A stretch of DNA of 64,000 bases. It comes from Amorphus sp040750475. GTDB taxonomy: Bacteria; Pseudomonadota; Alphaproteobacteria; Rhizobiales; Amorphaceae. A program made the position numbers and the translations under genes. Below, piece after piece: positions 6,946-15,297 of this stretch. The notes beneath the pieces are model-generated. The model was not told where the DNA came from. It did no database searches and saw nothing but the letters and a program-made list of their open reading frames with translations. How positions within the stretch are numbered: position 1 is the stretch's first letter; the number at the start of each line of letters is the position of its first letter. Where the stretch lies: NCBI RefSeq assembly GCF_040750475.1, contig NZ_JABJVY010000008.1, positions 1-64,000 of the forward strand, written 5' to 3'.

Positions 6946-9561
6946 GAACGCCGGAACGGTCTGGCGGCGGCGCTGGGACCACACCACCACCACCAGAAGC
7001 AGGACCGCCGGCAGGTAGAAGATCTCGCGCGGCATCCGCTCCGCCGGGGTCGCCACGCTCTCCACCACCACCGGCTCGTCGGCGTAGAAATCGAGTTCCT
7101 GGGCCAGCCGGAAGAACGGCGTGCCGGGGAAAGGCTCGTCCAGCGTCATCCGGTCGCCGTCCGGGAACAGGGTCAGGCCCGCCTGATCCAACCGGTCCGC
7201 GCCCGGTCCCGGTGCTCCGAGCGGCACCATGAAAGTCTTGGTAATGCGCTCGTCCGGATTGTTGAAGTCGGTCCCCTCGATGGTCATGCGCAGCCGGGCG
7301 TCCGCCGGCAGCGAGGTCGCCACCTGCTCCACCTGGGTGCCGGGCGAGACGTCGTAGGGTGCCTGCACCTGGTCCAGCCAGAAGCCCGGCCTAAACAGCG
7401 TGAATGAGATCAAAAGCAGCGCCACCACCTCCCACCAGCGGGTGGGGGTAAGGAAGTAGCGCTGGGTGGCGGCGGCGAACAAGAGCATCGCCACCACCGC
7501 GACGATGAACTGAACCACCGCCTCCAGCGGCCCCACCCCGATCAACAGAAGCTGGGTGTTGAACAGGAACAGGAACGGCAGCAGCGCGGTCCGGATATCG
7601 TAGGTGAAGCCTTGGATACCGGTCTTGATCGGATCGCCGCCGGAGATCGCGGCGGCCGCGAAGGCGGCAAGGCCCACCGGTGGCGTGTCGTCGGCCAGGA
7701 TGCCGAAATAGAACACGAACAGGTGGACCGCCACGAGCGGCACGATCAGCCCCTGCTGGGCGCCGAGCGTCACGATCACCGGTGCCATCAGCGAGGACAC
7801 GACGATGTAGTTCGCCGTCGTCGGCAACCCCATGCCGAGGATGAGGCTCATGATGGCGACCAGGATCAGCATGACCATCAGGTTGCCGCCGGAGACGAAC
7901 TCCACGAATTCGCCGATCACCTGGTGGGCGCCGGTGAGCGAGATGGTGCCGACGATGACGCCCGCCGCACCCGTCGCCACCGCGATCGCGATCATGTTGC
8001 GCGACCCGGCGATCATGCCGGCGAGCCATTCGTGAACGCCGCGCATCGCCTCGAAGCCGAGATTGCCGGTGCCGCGGAAAAGCGCCTTCAGCGGATGCTG
8101 GGTCAGCGCGATCGCGATCATGGCGATGGTTGCGTAGAAGGCGGAGAGGCCCGGCGACAGCCGCTCGATCATGATGCACCAGATCAGGATCACGATCGGC
8201 AGCAGATAATAAAGGCCGGTAAGCGCAACCTCGCCAGCGCGCGGCAGCTCCTGAAGCGGGGCGTTGGGGTCGTCGACCTCCAGATCCGGCCGCTGCGCCG
8301 CAATCCACAACAGGATGAGGTACGCCACCGCGAAGATCAGCGAGGCCGCCCATAGCCCCATGCCGGGGAAGACGTCCCGCACCCAACCTAGCCCGTAGTA
8401 GACGACACCGGCCAGCACGGCGAGGCCCAGGAACCCACCCAGGAAGCCCATCAGCCGGGTCATCAGCCGCATGTGGCTGGGCGGGCGCTTCATGCCGGCA
8501 AGGCCCAGCTTCAGGGCCTCAAGGTGCACGATATAGACCAGCGCGATGTAGGAAATCAGCGCCGGTAGCACGGCGTTTTTGATGAGCTCGGTATAGGGCG
8601 TGCCGGTAAACTCGGAGATCAGGAAGGCCGCCGCCCCCATGACCGGCGGGGTGAGCTGGCCGTTGGTGGAGGAGGCCACCTCGACCGCGCCGGCCTTTTC
8701 CGGCGGAAAACCGGTCTTCTTCATCAAGGGGATGGTGAAGGTGCCGGTAGTGACCGTGTTGGCGATGGATGAACCGGAATAAAGCCCGCTCATGGCCGAC
8801 GCGACGACGGCCGCCTTGGCCGGACCGCCACGCAAATGGCCCAGAAGCGCAAAGGCGATCTTGATGAAGAAGTTGCCCGCGCCGGCCTTTTCCAGGATCG
8901 CGCCGAACATGACGAACAGGAAGATCATGGTGGCGGAGACGCCAAGGGCGACGCCGAACACACCCTCCGTCTGCATCCAGTAGTGCCACATGGCCTTGCC
9001 GTAGGAGGCGCCCTTCCATTGCAGGGTGCCCGGAATCCAGTCGGCATCGCCGAAGAACACGTAGAGCACGAAGACGGAAGCCACGATCAGAAGCGGCAGA
9101 CCGAGCGACCGGAACACGGCAACGCCGAGCACGATCATGCCGACGGTCGACATGATCAGATCCCAGTCGGTGGGAAGCCCGGCCCGGTCGGCAATCTGGT
9201 TCTTGAAGACAAAGAGATAGAGACAGGCCGTCGCCCCGAGCGCGGCCAGGATCCAGTCATACCAGGGGATCTTGTGGCGCGAGGCCGACTTGAAGAGCGG
9301 ATAGGCGAACGCCGCCAGCACCAGCGCGAACGCGAGATGGACGATGCGGATTTCGGTGTTGTTGAGAACGAGGGGCAGGCCCGACAACCGTGCCACGATG
9401 AACGGAACCGGCGAAGCCACATAGAGCTGGAAGAAGGCCCAGACCAACGCGATGCCGGGAATCAGCCAGCGCTGCCAGCCCTCGGGGGATCGCGCACCGG
9501 TATCGGTCGCGGCGACGAGGGACTCCGCGTCGACGCGATGGGTGGGTTGATCGACCGCCAT
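6943..9561 (-). CDS. TRAP transporter permease, fused small and large subunits (TAXI type)
   Basis: This 872-residue inner-membrane protein has many hydrophobic helices. It combines a DctQ-like N-terminal part (residues about 30-190) with a DctM-like large subunit, as usual for TAXI-TRAP systems. Diagnostic stretches are MFGAILEKAGAGNFFIKIAF, SGLYSGSSIANTVTTGTFTI, TNGQLTPPVMGAAAFLISEF, LILGMGLPTTANYIVVSSLM and FYFGILADDTPPVGLAAFAA. The C-terminal 150 residues hold a hydrophilic periplasmic-looking segment and a last helix. It would drive uptake with the Na+ or H+ gradient using the TAXI receptor encoded just upstream. The stop codon lies in the end of the candidate MITE. The substrate is unknown. 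Confidence 0.92.
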   Translation of the reverse strand: MAVDQPTHRVDAESLVAATDTGARSPEGWQRWLIPGIALVWAFFQLYVASPVPFIVARLSGLPLVLNNTEIRIVHLAFALVLAAFAYPLFKSASRHKIPWYDWILAALGATACLYLFVFKNQIADRAGLPTDWDLIMSTVGMIVLGVAVFRSLGLPLLIVASVFVLYVFFGDADWIPGTLQWKGASYGKAMWHYWMQTEGVFGVALGVSATMIFLFVMFGAILEKAGAGNFFIKIAFALLGHLRGGPAKAAVVASAMSGLYSGSSIANTVTTGTFTIPLMKKTGFPPEKAGAVEVASSTNGQLTPPVMGAAAFLISEFTGTPYTELIKNAVLPALISYIALVYIVHLEALKLGLAGMKRPPSHMRLMTRLMGFLGGFLGLAVLAGVVYYGLGWVRDVFPGMGLWAASLIFAVAYLILLWIAAQRPDLEVDDPNAPLQELPRAGEVALTGLYYLLPIVILIWCIMIERLSPGLSAFYATIAMIAIALTQHPLKALFRGTGNLGFEAMRGVHEWLAGMIAGSRNMIAIAVATGAAGVIVGTISLTGAHQVIGEFVEFVSGGNLMVMLILVAIMSLILGMGLPTTANYIVVSSLMAPVIVTLGAQQGLIVPLVAVHLFVFYFGILADDTPPVGLAAFAAAAISGGDPIKTGIQGFTYDIRTALLPFLFLFNTQLLLIGVGPLEAVVQFIVAVVAMLLFAAATQRYFLTPTRWWEVVALLLISFTLFRPGFWLDQVQAPYDVSPGTQVEQVATSLPADARLRMTIEGTDFNNPDERITKTFMVPLGAPGPGADRLDQAGLTLFPDGDRMTLDEPFPGTPFFRLAQELDFYADEPVVVESVATPAERMPREIFYLPAVLLLVVVVWSQRRRQTVPAF

Positions 9562-9670
9562 GGCCGCGCCCCTCGTATCTGGAAGGTTATGTATCGTTTA
9601 TCGTTGGGATCCCACCTCGAAGGATGCGATCCTTAAAAAGAAAACGGGCGCGGTCTCGGATTTTGGCGAG

Positions 9671-9719
9671 GAGTGGGATGCGCTCGGAAAACCGGCATCC
9701 CCTTTCCCTCATCCCGCTC
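9671..9719. repeat. 49-bp palindromic intergenic repeat, family A, copy 1
   Basis: It begins GAGTGGGATGCG and ends CCTCATCCCGCTC, with a GGAAAACCGG core. It matches two better-conserved 49-bp copies at 21922-21970 and 22027-22075. It lies between the TRAP receptor and permease genes and could form a hairpin in the transcript. Confidence 0.8.
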
Positions 9720-9743
9720 CAAAGCCGCGCCCGCCGAGCCGGA

Positions 9744-10709
9744 TTACATCCAGCCGCGCTCTTGGTAGTATTTCTTCGCCCCGTCATGCAGCGGCGCGGA
9801 GAGACCGTCCTTGATCATCTGCTCCTCCTTCAGGTTGGCGAAGGCGGGATGCAGCTGCTTGAACTGGTCGAAGTTGTCGAACACCGACTTCACCACGACG
9901 TAGACCACCTCGTCGGGAACGTCGGAGGACGTGATGAAGGTGGCGCCGACGCCGAAGGTGGTGGTGTCGTCCGGATTGCCCTTGTACATGCCGCCGGGAA
10001 TGGTGGCGACGCGGTAATAGGGATTCTCCTCGACCAGCTTGTCGATCGGCTCGCCCTTCACGTCGACCAGATCAACGTCGCAGGAGTTGACGGCTTCCTG
10101 GATCGCCGCGGCGGGGTGACCGACGGTGTAGATCATCGCGTCGATGTTGCCGTCGCACAACGCCTGGGCCATCTCGGAGCCCTTCAGCTCGGTGGCGAGC
10201 GAAAAGTCGCCCATCTCCATGCCGAAGGCGTCCATGACCACTTCCATGGTCGCGCGCTGGCCGGAGCCCGGATTGCCGACGTTGACGCGCTTGCCCTTCA
10301 GGTCCTCGAAGCTCTCGATCCCGGAATCACCGCGAACGAGCAGGGTGAACGGCTCCGGATGCACCGAAAAGACCGCGCGCTCCTTCTCGAACGGTCCCTG
10401 GTCCTCGAACTTCGAGGTGCCGTTGTAGGCGTGATACTGCCAGTCGGACTGGGCAACGCCGAACTCCAGTTCGCCGGCGCGCACGGTGTTGATGTTGTAG
10501 ACCGACCCGCCGGTCGATTCCGCCGAGCAGCGGATGCCATGTTCTTTTCGGTCCCGGTTGACCAGACGGCAGATCGCACCACCGGTCGGATAGTAGACGC
10601 CGGTCACACCTCCCGTTCCGATCGAAATGAACTGCTGATCTTGGGCCGATGCAGCGCCGGCGGCGGCAAAAAGCGCGGTCGCGGCAAGCGCCGCAATTGT
10701 GCGTTTCAT
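9744..10709 (-). CDS. TAXI-family TRAP transporter substrate-binding protein
   Basis: This 321-residue periplasmic receptor has a clear signal peptide (MKRTIAALAATALFAAAGAA, cleavage near ASAQ). Mature landmarks are FISIGTGGVTGVYYPTGGAI near the N-terminus, VNVGNPGSGQRATMEVVMDA, and IDAMIYTVGHPAAAIQEAVN. The frame is open further upstream, but 10709 is chosen because AAGGGAG precedes it and the signal peptide begins there. It is co-oriented with and just upstream of the fused permease, and one family A repeat lies between them. TAXI receptors in other bacteria bind amino acids or organic acids; the ligand here is unknown. Confidence 0.93.
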   Translation of the reverse strand: MKRTIAALAATALFAAAGAASAQDQQFISIGTGGVTGVYYPTGGAICRLVNRDRKEHGIRCSAESTGGSVYNINTVRAGELEFGVAQSDWQYHAYNGTSKFEDQGPFEKERAVFSVHPEPFTLLVRGDSGIESFEDLKGKRVNVGNPGSGQRATMEVVMDAFGMEMGDFSLATELKGSEMAQALCDGNIDAMIYTVGHPAAAIQEAVNSCDVDLVDVKGEPIDKLVEENPYYRVATIPGGMYKGNPDDTTTFGVGATFITSSDVPDEVVYVVVKSVFDNFDQFKQLHPAFANLKEEQMIKDGLSAPLHDGAKKYYQERGWM

Positions 10710-11004
10710 CGATTGGCTCCCTTTGGAATAGTGGTTTCGTCGCCGGTGAGCCGGCGGAATATCCCTCCGGCCCGGAAGGGTATACCAGCTATCCTTGCCG
10801 CGTAAGTCAATCACAACCCGATGAAAGTTTCGGTGAGTGCTTCGCGGGGCGCGCCATGCGGGGGCCACAAAAGCCGAAAATACGACGCTCCGGCGCAGCC
10901 GATCGGCCGCTTGCGAGGCGCCCTCTTTATGCCAGCCGTTCGCCGCGCCAAACTGGACGTTTTCCGGCAACCGCCTCAGCGGTCCGGTCTTTTTCAGGAT
11001 TCTC
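10710..11004. other. Divergent intergenic region, TAXI receptor / MFS transporter
   Basis: About 295 bases hold the promoters of two divergent genes. No clear operator, RNA gene or small coding frame was seen. Confidence 0.35.
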
Positions 11005-12570
11005 ATGACGATCGGACCGCTGCTTTCGAAGACGTTGCTTCCTGCCCGCGCGGAGCTTCAGCCCTGCCCGGAGGCGCTGAAGCCGGCGCTGATCGCCGCG
11101 TCGGCGATCGCCGCAGGGACGATCTTCCTCGATCCCTTCGCCATCGCGATCGCCATTCCGGACTTGCGGCTCGCTCTCGGGCTTCCTTTCGCCGGCGCCC
11201 AGTGGCTTCTGATCCTGCATCCGCTGCTCCTCGCCGCCGGGCTGATCCTCGGGATCGGCCTTGGCCAAGCTTATGGGCGCTGGCGCATGCTGAGCCTCGG
11301 CCTGGCCGTCGGCGGCGTGGCGGCGCTGATTGCCGGGCTGGCGCCGGGGAGCGAGTTCGTGGTCGCCGCCCGGGCGCTGCAAGGCATGGCGGCCGCCGTC
11401 GCGCTGCCGGCCACGCTCGCGCTGATCGCCGTCAACCTGCCCAAGGCGGAGCGCGCACGCACCGTGGAACGATGGTCGCTGGGAGCGGCGGCAACGGTGG
11501 CAGCCGGCATCGTGCTGACGAGCCTTCTGGTCTGGCTGTGGTCGTGGCGCGGGGCCTTCCTTCTGGAAGCCGTGCTTGCGTTTGGATGTCTCGTCCTCAT
11601 GCGCCTGCGCGTGCCGATCGATTTTCCGGAGCTGATCGAGCCGCGCCTCGACCTTGTGGGCGCAGTGCTCTTCGCTCTTGCCGGCGCCCTGGTGGCCTTC
11701 GCGCTCACGATCTCCTCGGCCGGGGTCGGCGTCGGCGTTGTGGTGTCGTTCCTGGTTGCCGGGCTGGTCGGCTTTGGGCTGTTCGCACTGTGGGAGACGA
11801 CCATGGCGACGGTCCCGATGGTCGCGACGGACGTGTTCGCCTCGATCCGCTTTCTGGTTGCCACCGGGCTCGCGGTACTTGCCCATCTGGGCCTCGCCGG
11901 GTGCCTGCTGCTCGTCCCGATCGCGGTCATCGACGGCGGAGCCGGATCGCCCCTCGCAACGGCGGCTGTCTATCTCGCCTTCCTGGCCGGGCTGATGGGA
12001 AGCAACCGCCTCACCGAACCGACCGAGGACCGGATTGGCCCCGCTGCCGCGGTCGCCGCCGGCTATGCGCTTGCCGCCGGCGCCCTGCTTGGGCTGTCCG
12101 CAGCGGTGGCGAGCGGACGAGTCTGGCTCGCGGCCGTCCCGACGGCGCTCCTGCTCGGGATCGGCATCGGGGTCGCCGTGGCGATCCTTCTGCGCCGCGC
12201 CTTGGAGAGCACGCCCGTCCGCCACCGGGCTGCCGCGGCCGCCGGGCAGAACGTGGTGTTCCGGCTCGCCGGCGCGCTGTCGCTGGCGCTGATCGGTGCG
12301 GTCGCGGGATTTGCCTATCGCGACGTGGTGGTCGAACTCGCCCCTTCCGTCGCCAGCGTGTTCCACGGCCGCGATTTCGCCGCCCCCGTGAATCCGCTGC
12401 CGGAACTCCTGTCGATCCGCGCCACCGCCATTCGACTGACCTTCGCTCGCGTCGGCGTGCTGGGCGCCTGCGGCTTGGGCCTGGCAAGCGTCATCGCCCT
12501 GTTCGCCCTGCCACAGGAAAGCGGACAGTCCGCGACGGGTCCCCAAGTGCGCAACGGCCGGAGCCGATAG
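11005..12570 (+). CDS. Major facilitator superfamily transporter (probable drug exporter)
   Basis: The product has 521 residues and about 14 hydrophobic segments, suggesting the 14-helix drug:H+ antiporter (DHA2) group. Early helices include FLDPFAIAIAIPDLRLALG and WLLILHPLLLAAGLILGIGL. They are followed by GQAYGRWRMLSLGL, the loop 2-3 position of the MFS signature, and RALQGMAAAVALPATLALIA, similar to motif C-type exporter helices. The start at 11005 is the last ATG before the conserved region and the ribosome-binding site is weak. It stands alone, divergent from the TRAP receptor. Substrate unknown. Confidence 0.8.
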   Translation: MTIGPLLSKTLLPARAELQPCPEALKPALIAASAIAAGTIFLDPFAIAIAIPDLRLALGLPFAGAQWLLILHPLLLAAGLILGIGLGQAYGRWRMLSLGLAVGGVAALIAGLAPGSEFVVAARALQGMAAAVALPATLALIAVNLPKAERARTVERWSLGAAATVAAGIVLTSLLVWLWSWRGAFLLEAVLAFGCLVLMRLRVPIDFPELIEPRLDLVGAVLFALAGALVAFALTISSAGVGVGVVVSFLVAGLVGFGLFALWETTMATVPMVATDVFASIRFLVATGLAVLAHLGLAGCLLLVPIAVIDGGAGSPLATAAVYLAFLAGLMGSNRLTEPTEDRIGPAAAVAAGYALAAGALLGLSAAVASGRVWLAAVPTALLLGIGIGVAVAILLRRALESTPVRHRAAAAAGQNVVFRLAGALSLALIGAVAGFAYRDVVVELAPSVASVFHGRDFAAPVNPLPELLSIRATAIRLTFARVGVLGACGLGLASVIALFALPQESGQSATGPQVRNGRSR

Positions 12571-12741
12571 GGCGCAGACGGCGCCACGCATCGGCCTCGT
12601 GTCGCTTGCAGCCTCCTTGGCACCCGGCACGCTTGCATGCGGTCGTGGCGTGGCGGCTTGGTGTTCCTTGAGGCCCGCCGCACCATTTTCATCGACGCGA
12701 ATGGAACGGAATATCTGGACGTGGGGATGAGAACGGCTTAA
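12571..12741. other. Gap between MFS gene and TetR operator with a possible 34-codon frame
   Basis: A short frame, 12637-12741, encodes MRSWRGGLVFLEARRTIFID and continues to a stop just before the palindrome. It has no convincing ribosome-binding site and no recognised family. It may be chance or the remnant of a lost gene. Confidence 0.25.
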
Positions 12742-12767
12742 TTAATAACTGACTAGTCAGTTATTAA
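12742..12767. promoter_or_regulatory. 26-bp perfect palindrome, probable operator of the TetR-type regulator
   Basis: The half-site TTAATAACTGACT is followed by its exact reverse complement AGTCAGTTATTAA. The palindrome ends 9 bases before the regulator's ATG, so binding would block transcription or initiation of the regulator and the efflux operon behind it. Autorepression is inferred from position and symmetry. Confidence 0.85.
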
Positions 12768-12776
12768 GAGTGCGCC

Positions 12777-13409
12777 ATGTCCGAAGGGCCCAAATTCCGC
12801 CGCCGCAAGGAAGCCCGCCCGGCGGAGATCCTGAACGCCGCTCTGGACGTGTTTTCGGAGAAGGGCTTCGCGGCCGCGCGCCTGGACGAAATCGCCAAGC
12901 GTGCCGGACTCTCGAAAGGGACCCTCTATCTCTATTACGCGACCAAGGAAGAGCTTTTTTCCGCCGTCATCACCCAGGCGATCGCACCGGACCTTGGCCG
13001 CATTCGAAGCGAAGCCACGGCGGTGGTTCCCTTTTCCGTGTTCGTGCGCGCCTTCCTGCTGCAGCTCGCCACCCGCGCCCGGAGCGGTCGGATCGCGCCG
13101 ATCGCCAAGATGGTGATCGCCGAAAGCCGGACCTTTCCCGACCTCGCCCGCCATTGGCACGACCAGGCCGTGCGCCCGATGCTCGATTTCGTTGCCGGCG
13201 AGGTCGAAGCCGCCCAGGGCCGCGGCGAAGTGCGGCCCGGCGACCCTTTCCTCTATGCCCTTCAGATCGTGGGTCCGTTCATTCTCGGCATACTCTGGAC
13301 CGAGACGTTCGTTCCGATCGGGGCCGAGTCGGTCGAATTCGAGCGCCTCGTCGACCAGCATGTGGCGACCCTGCTAGCCGGCCTCATGGGTACGGAGATC
13401 GCGTCATGA
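12777..13409 (+). CDS. TetR/AcrR-family transcriptional repressor (CecR-like context)
   Basis: This 210-residue protein has an N-terminal TetR helix-turn-helix: ILNAALDVFSEKGFAAARLD, then IAKRAGLSKGTLYLYYATKE. A helical ligand-binding domain follows (AKMVIAESRTFPDLARHWHD, FERLVDQHVATLLAGLM). It is the first gene of a four-gene operon (regulator, HlyD-like, ABC ATPase, ABC permease) in which every junction is an ATGA overlap. This order matches E. coli cecR-ybhGFSR, where the regulator responds to certain antibiotics. It probably represses itself and the pump through the palindrome just upstream. The inducer is unknown. Confidence 0.92.
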   Translation: MSEGPKFRRRKEARPAEILNAALDVFSEKGFAAARLDEIAKRAGLSKGTLYLYYATKEELFSAVITQAIAPDLGRIRSEATAVVPFSVFVRAFLLQLATRARSGRIAPIAKMVIAESRTFPDLARHWHDQAVRPMLDFVAGEVEAAQGRGEVRPGDPFLYALQIVGPFILGILWTETFVPIGAESVEFERLVDQHVATLLAGLMGTEIAS

Positions 13410-14383
13410 AGCGAGCCCCGATCGTTCTCGTCGCCCTCGCCGCCGTTACGGCCGGCGCGATCTACGCCTGGCAGGCGCGGACGCCGGAGGAGATCGCCGT
13501 CCTCTCCGGCTATGTAGAAGGCGAAGCGCTCTATTTCGCCGCCCCGGTGTCCGCTTCGCTGCGTACTCTCGACGTGGACGAGGGCGACCGGGTGGACGCC
13601 GACGCCCGACTGTTTGCCATCGACCCGGCGACGCTTGAAGCCCGGCGCGATCAGGCGCGCGCCAATCTGGAGGCGGCCGAGGCGAGGCTCGCGGACGCCC
13701 GCAAGGGCGAGCGCCCCATCGAGCTCGCCGTGATCCAGGCGCGCAAGCAGGCCGCGGAAGCCAACCTGACCCAGGCGGAGGCCACCTTGAAGCGGGTCAA
13801 GCCGCTGGTCGAACGCGGGGTCTCGCCCAAGTCCAACCTCGACGACGCCCAGGCCGCCTACGACGCCGCGCTTGCCAACCGCAACGAGGTGGAAAAGAGC
13901 CTGGAGGCAGCCGAACAGGGCGCGCGGGAGGACCAGATCCGCGCCGCCGAAGCCGACGTGAAGCAAGCGACCGCCGCCCTCAAGGAAATCGAGGTCCAGC
14001 TCGGCGAGCTGACGCCCAAGGCACCCGGTGCCGGCCGGATCGAAGACGTGTTCTATCGTCCCGGCGAATGGGTGCCGGCCAATCAGCCGGTGGTCGCCCT
14101 TCTGCCCGACGACCGCGTTCGCATCCGCTTCTTCGTGCCGGAGGCGGAAATCGTGCGCTACCAGCCCGGCAAGACGGTCCGCTTCGGCTGCGACGGCTGC
14201 GGCGGCCCGCTGAGCGCCACCATCAGCTACGTCAGCCCGCGCGCGGAATACACGCCACCGGTGATCTACAGCCGCTCCAGCCGGGAGAAACTGGTCTTCC
14301 TCGTCGAAGCGCGCCCGGACGACCCGACCGCGCTCGCCCCCGGCCTGCCCGTCGACGTCACACCGCTCGAGGGGACGCCATGA
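13406..14383 (+). CDS. HlyD-family membrane fusion protein (YbhG-like)
   Basis: This 325-residue periplasmic adaptor is anchored by an N-terminal hydrophobic segment (IVLVALAAVTAGAIYAW). A first lipoyl half follows (YFAAPVSASLRTLDVDEGDR), then a long alpha-helical hairpin with heptad character (residues about 75-200, rich in A, E, K, Q and R). A second lipoyl/barrel part begins GRIEDVFYRPGEWVPANQPV. A CDGCGG pair of cysteines (around residues 262-265) in the barrel domain is uncommon in this family. The start overlaps the regulator's stop. It would link the ABC pump to the outer membrane. Confidence 0.9.
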   Translation: MKRAPIVLVALAAVTAGAIYAWQARTPEEIAVLSGYVEGEALYFAAPVSASLRTLDVDEGDRVDADARLFAIDPATLEARRDQARANLEAAEARLADARKGERPIELAVIQARKQAAEANLTQAEATLKRVKPLVERGVSPKSNLDDAQAAYDAALANRNEVEKSLEAAEQGAREDQIRAAEADVKQATAALKEIEVQLGELTPKAPGAGRIEDVFYRPGEWVPANQPVVALLPDDRVRIRFFVPEAEIVRYQPGKTVRFGCDGCGGPLSATISYVSPRAEYTPPVIYSRSSREKLVFLVEARPDDPTALAPGLPVDVTPLEGTP

Positions 14384-15297
14384 CCGTCGCGATCGACGTT
14401 CACGGCCTCAACAAGAGCTTCGGCGACAAGCACGTCGTGAAGGACGTGTCGATCGCCGTGGAGGAAGGCCACGTCACCGGCTTTCTCGGCCCCAACGGCT
14501 CCGGCAAGACCACCACCATGCGCATGCTGTGCGGGCTGCTCACCCCCGACAGCGGAACAGGCACCTGCCTGGGGCTGGACATCCTCACCCAGTCCGGCGC
14601 GATCAAACGCCAGACCGGCTATATGACGCAGAAATTCTCGCTCTACGAGGATTTGACCATCGAGGAGAATCTGCGCTTCGTCGCCCGCATCTACGGCATG
14701 CACGACCGCGACCGGCGGGTGACGGAAGCTCTGGAAAAGCTTGGCCTGGAAACCCGCCGCCGCCAGCTCGCCGGCACGCTGTCGGGCGGCTGGAAGCAAC
14801 GGATGGCGCTTGCGGCCGCCGTCTTGCACGAGCCGCGCCTGCTCCTGCTCGACGAGCCCACCGCCGGTGTCGACCCCAAGGCGCGGCGCGACTTCTGGGA
14901 CGAGATCCACCGGCTCGCCGCCGACGGGCTGACGGTCATGGTCTCCACCCACTATATGGACGAGGCCGAGCGCTGCCACGACATCGCCTATATCGCCTAC
15001 GGCTCGCTGATTGCGCGTGGCACCGTCGCCGACCTGATCGAAGAAGCCCATCTCGTCACCTTTCGCGGCGAAGGGCCCGGCGCCGACCGGCTCGCCCACG
15101 AGCTTCTCGGCAAGCCGGGCGTGGCGACCGCCACTCCGTTCGGCGCGATCGTGCATGTCAGCGGCGAGGACCGCGCCGCGCTGGAAGCCGCGATCGCCCC
15201 CTATCGGCATGCGCCCTACACCTGGAGCGAAAGCAAGCCGACCATCGAGGACGTGTTCATCCATCTGATGGACCGCTCCACGGACAATTTCCAATGA
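14380..15297 (+). CDS. ABC transporter ATP-binding protein (YbhF-like)
   Basis: This 305-residue cytoplasmic ATPase has one nucleotide-binding domain: Walker A GPNGSGKTT, Q-loop TGYMTQKFSLY, ABC signature LSGGWKQRM, Walker B LLLLDEPTAGVD and a switch His in VSTHYMDEAERC. The signature is LSGGW where most ABC proteins have LSGGQ. E. coli YbhF carries two nucleotide-binding domains in one chain; here there is one, so the working pump presumably uses a dimer. Its start overlaps the HlyD-like stop and its stop overlaps the permease start. Confidence 0.94.
   Translation: MTVAIDVHGLNKSFGDKHVVKDVSIAVEEGHVTGFLGPNGSGKTTTMRMLCGLLTPDSGTGTCLGLDILTQSGAIKRQTGYMTQKFSLYEDLTIEENLRFVARIYGMHDRDRRVTEALEKLGLETRRRQLAGTLSGGWKQRMALAAAVLHEPRLLLLDEPTAGVDPKARRDFWDEIHRLAADGLTVMVSTHYMDEAERCHDIAYIAYGSLIARGTVADLIEEAHLVTFRGEGPGADRLAHELLGKPGVATATPFGAIVHVSGEDRAALEAAIAPYRHAPYTWSESKPTIEDVFIHLMDRSTDNFQ

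Noticed and set aside
10927..12630. 567-codon minus-strand frame antisense to the MFS gene
   Set aside because: Strongly hydrophilic Q/R/D-rich product without domains, a complement artefact of a membrane protein gene.
12637..12741. 34-codon frame ending at the TetR operator
   Set aside because: No ribosome-binding site and no family; kept only as a note in the gap description.
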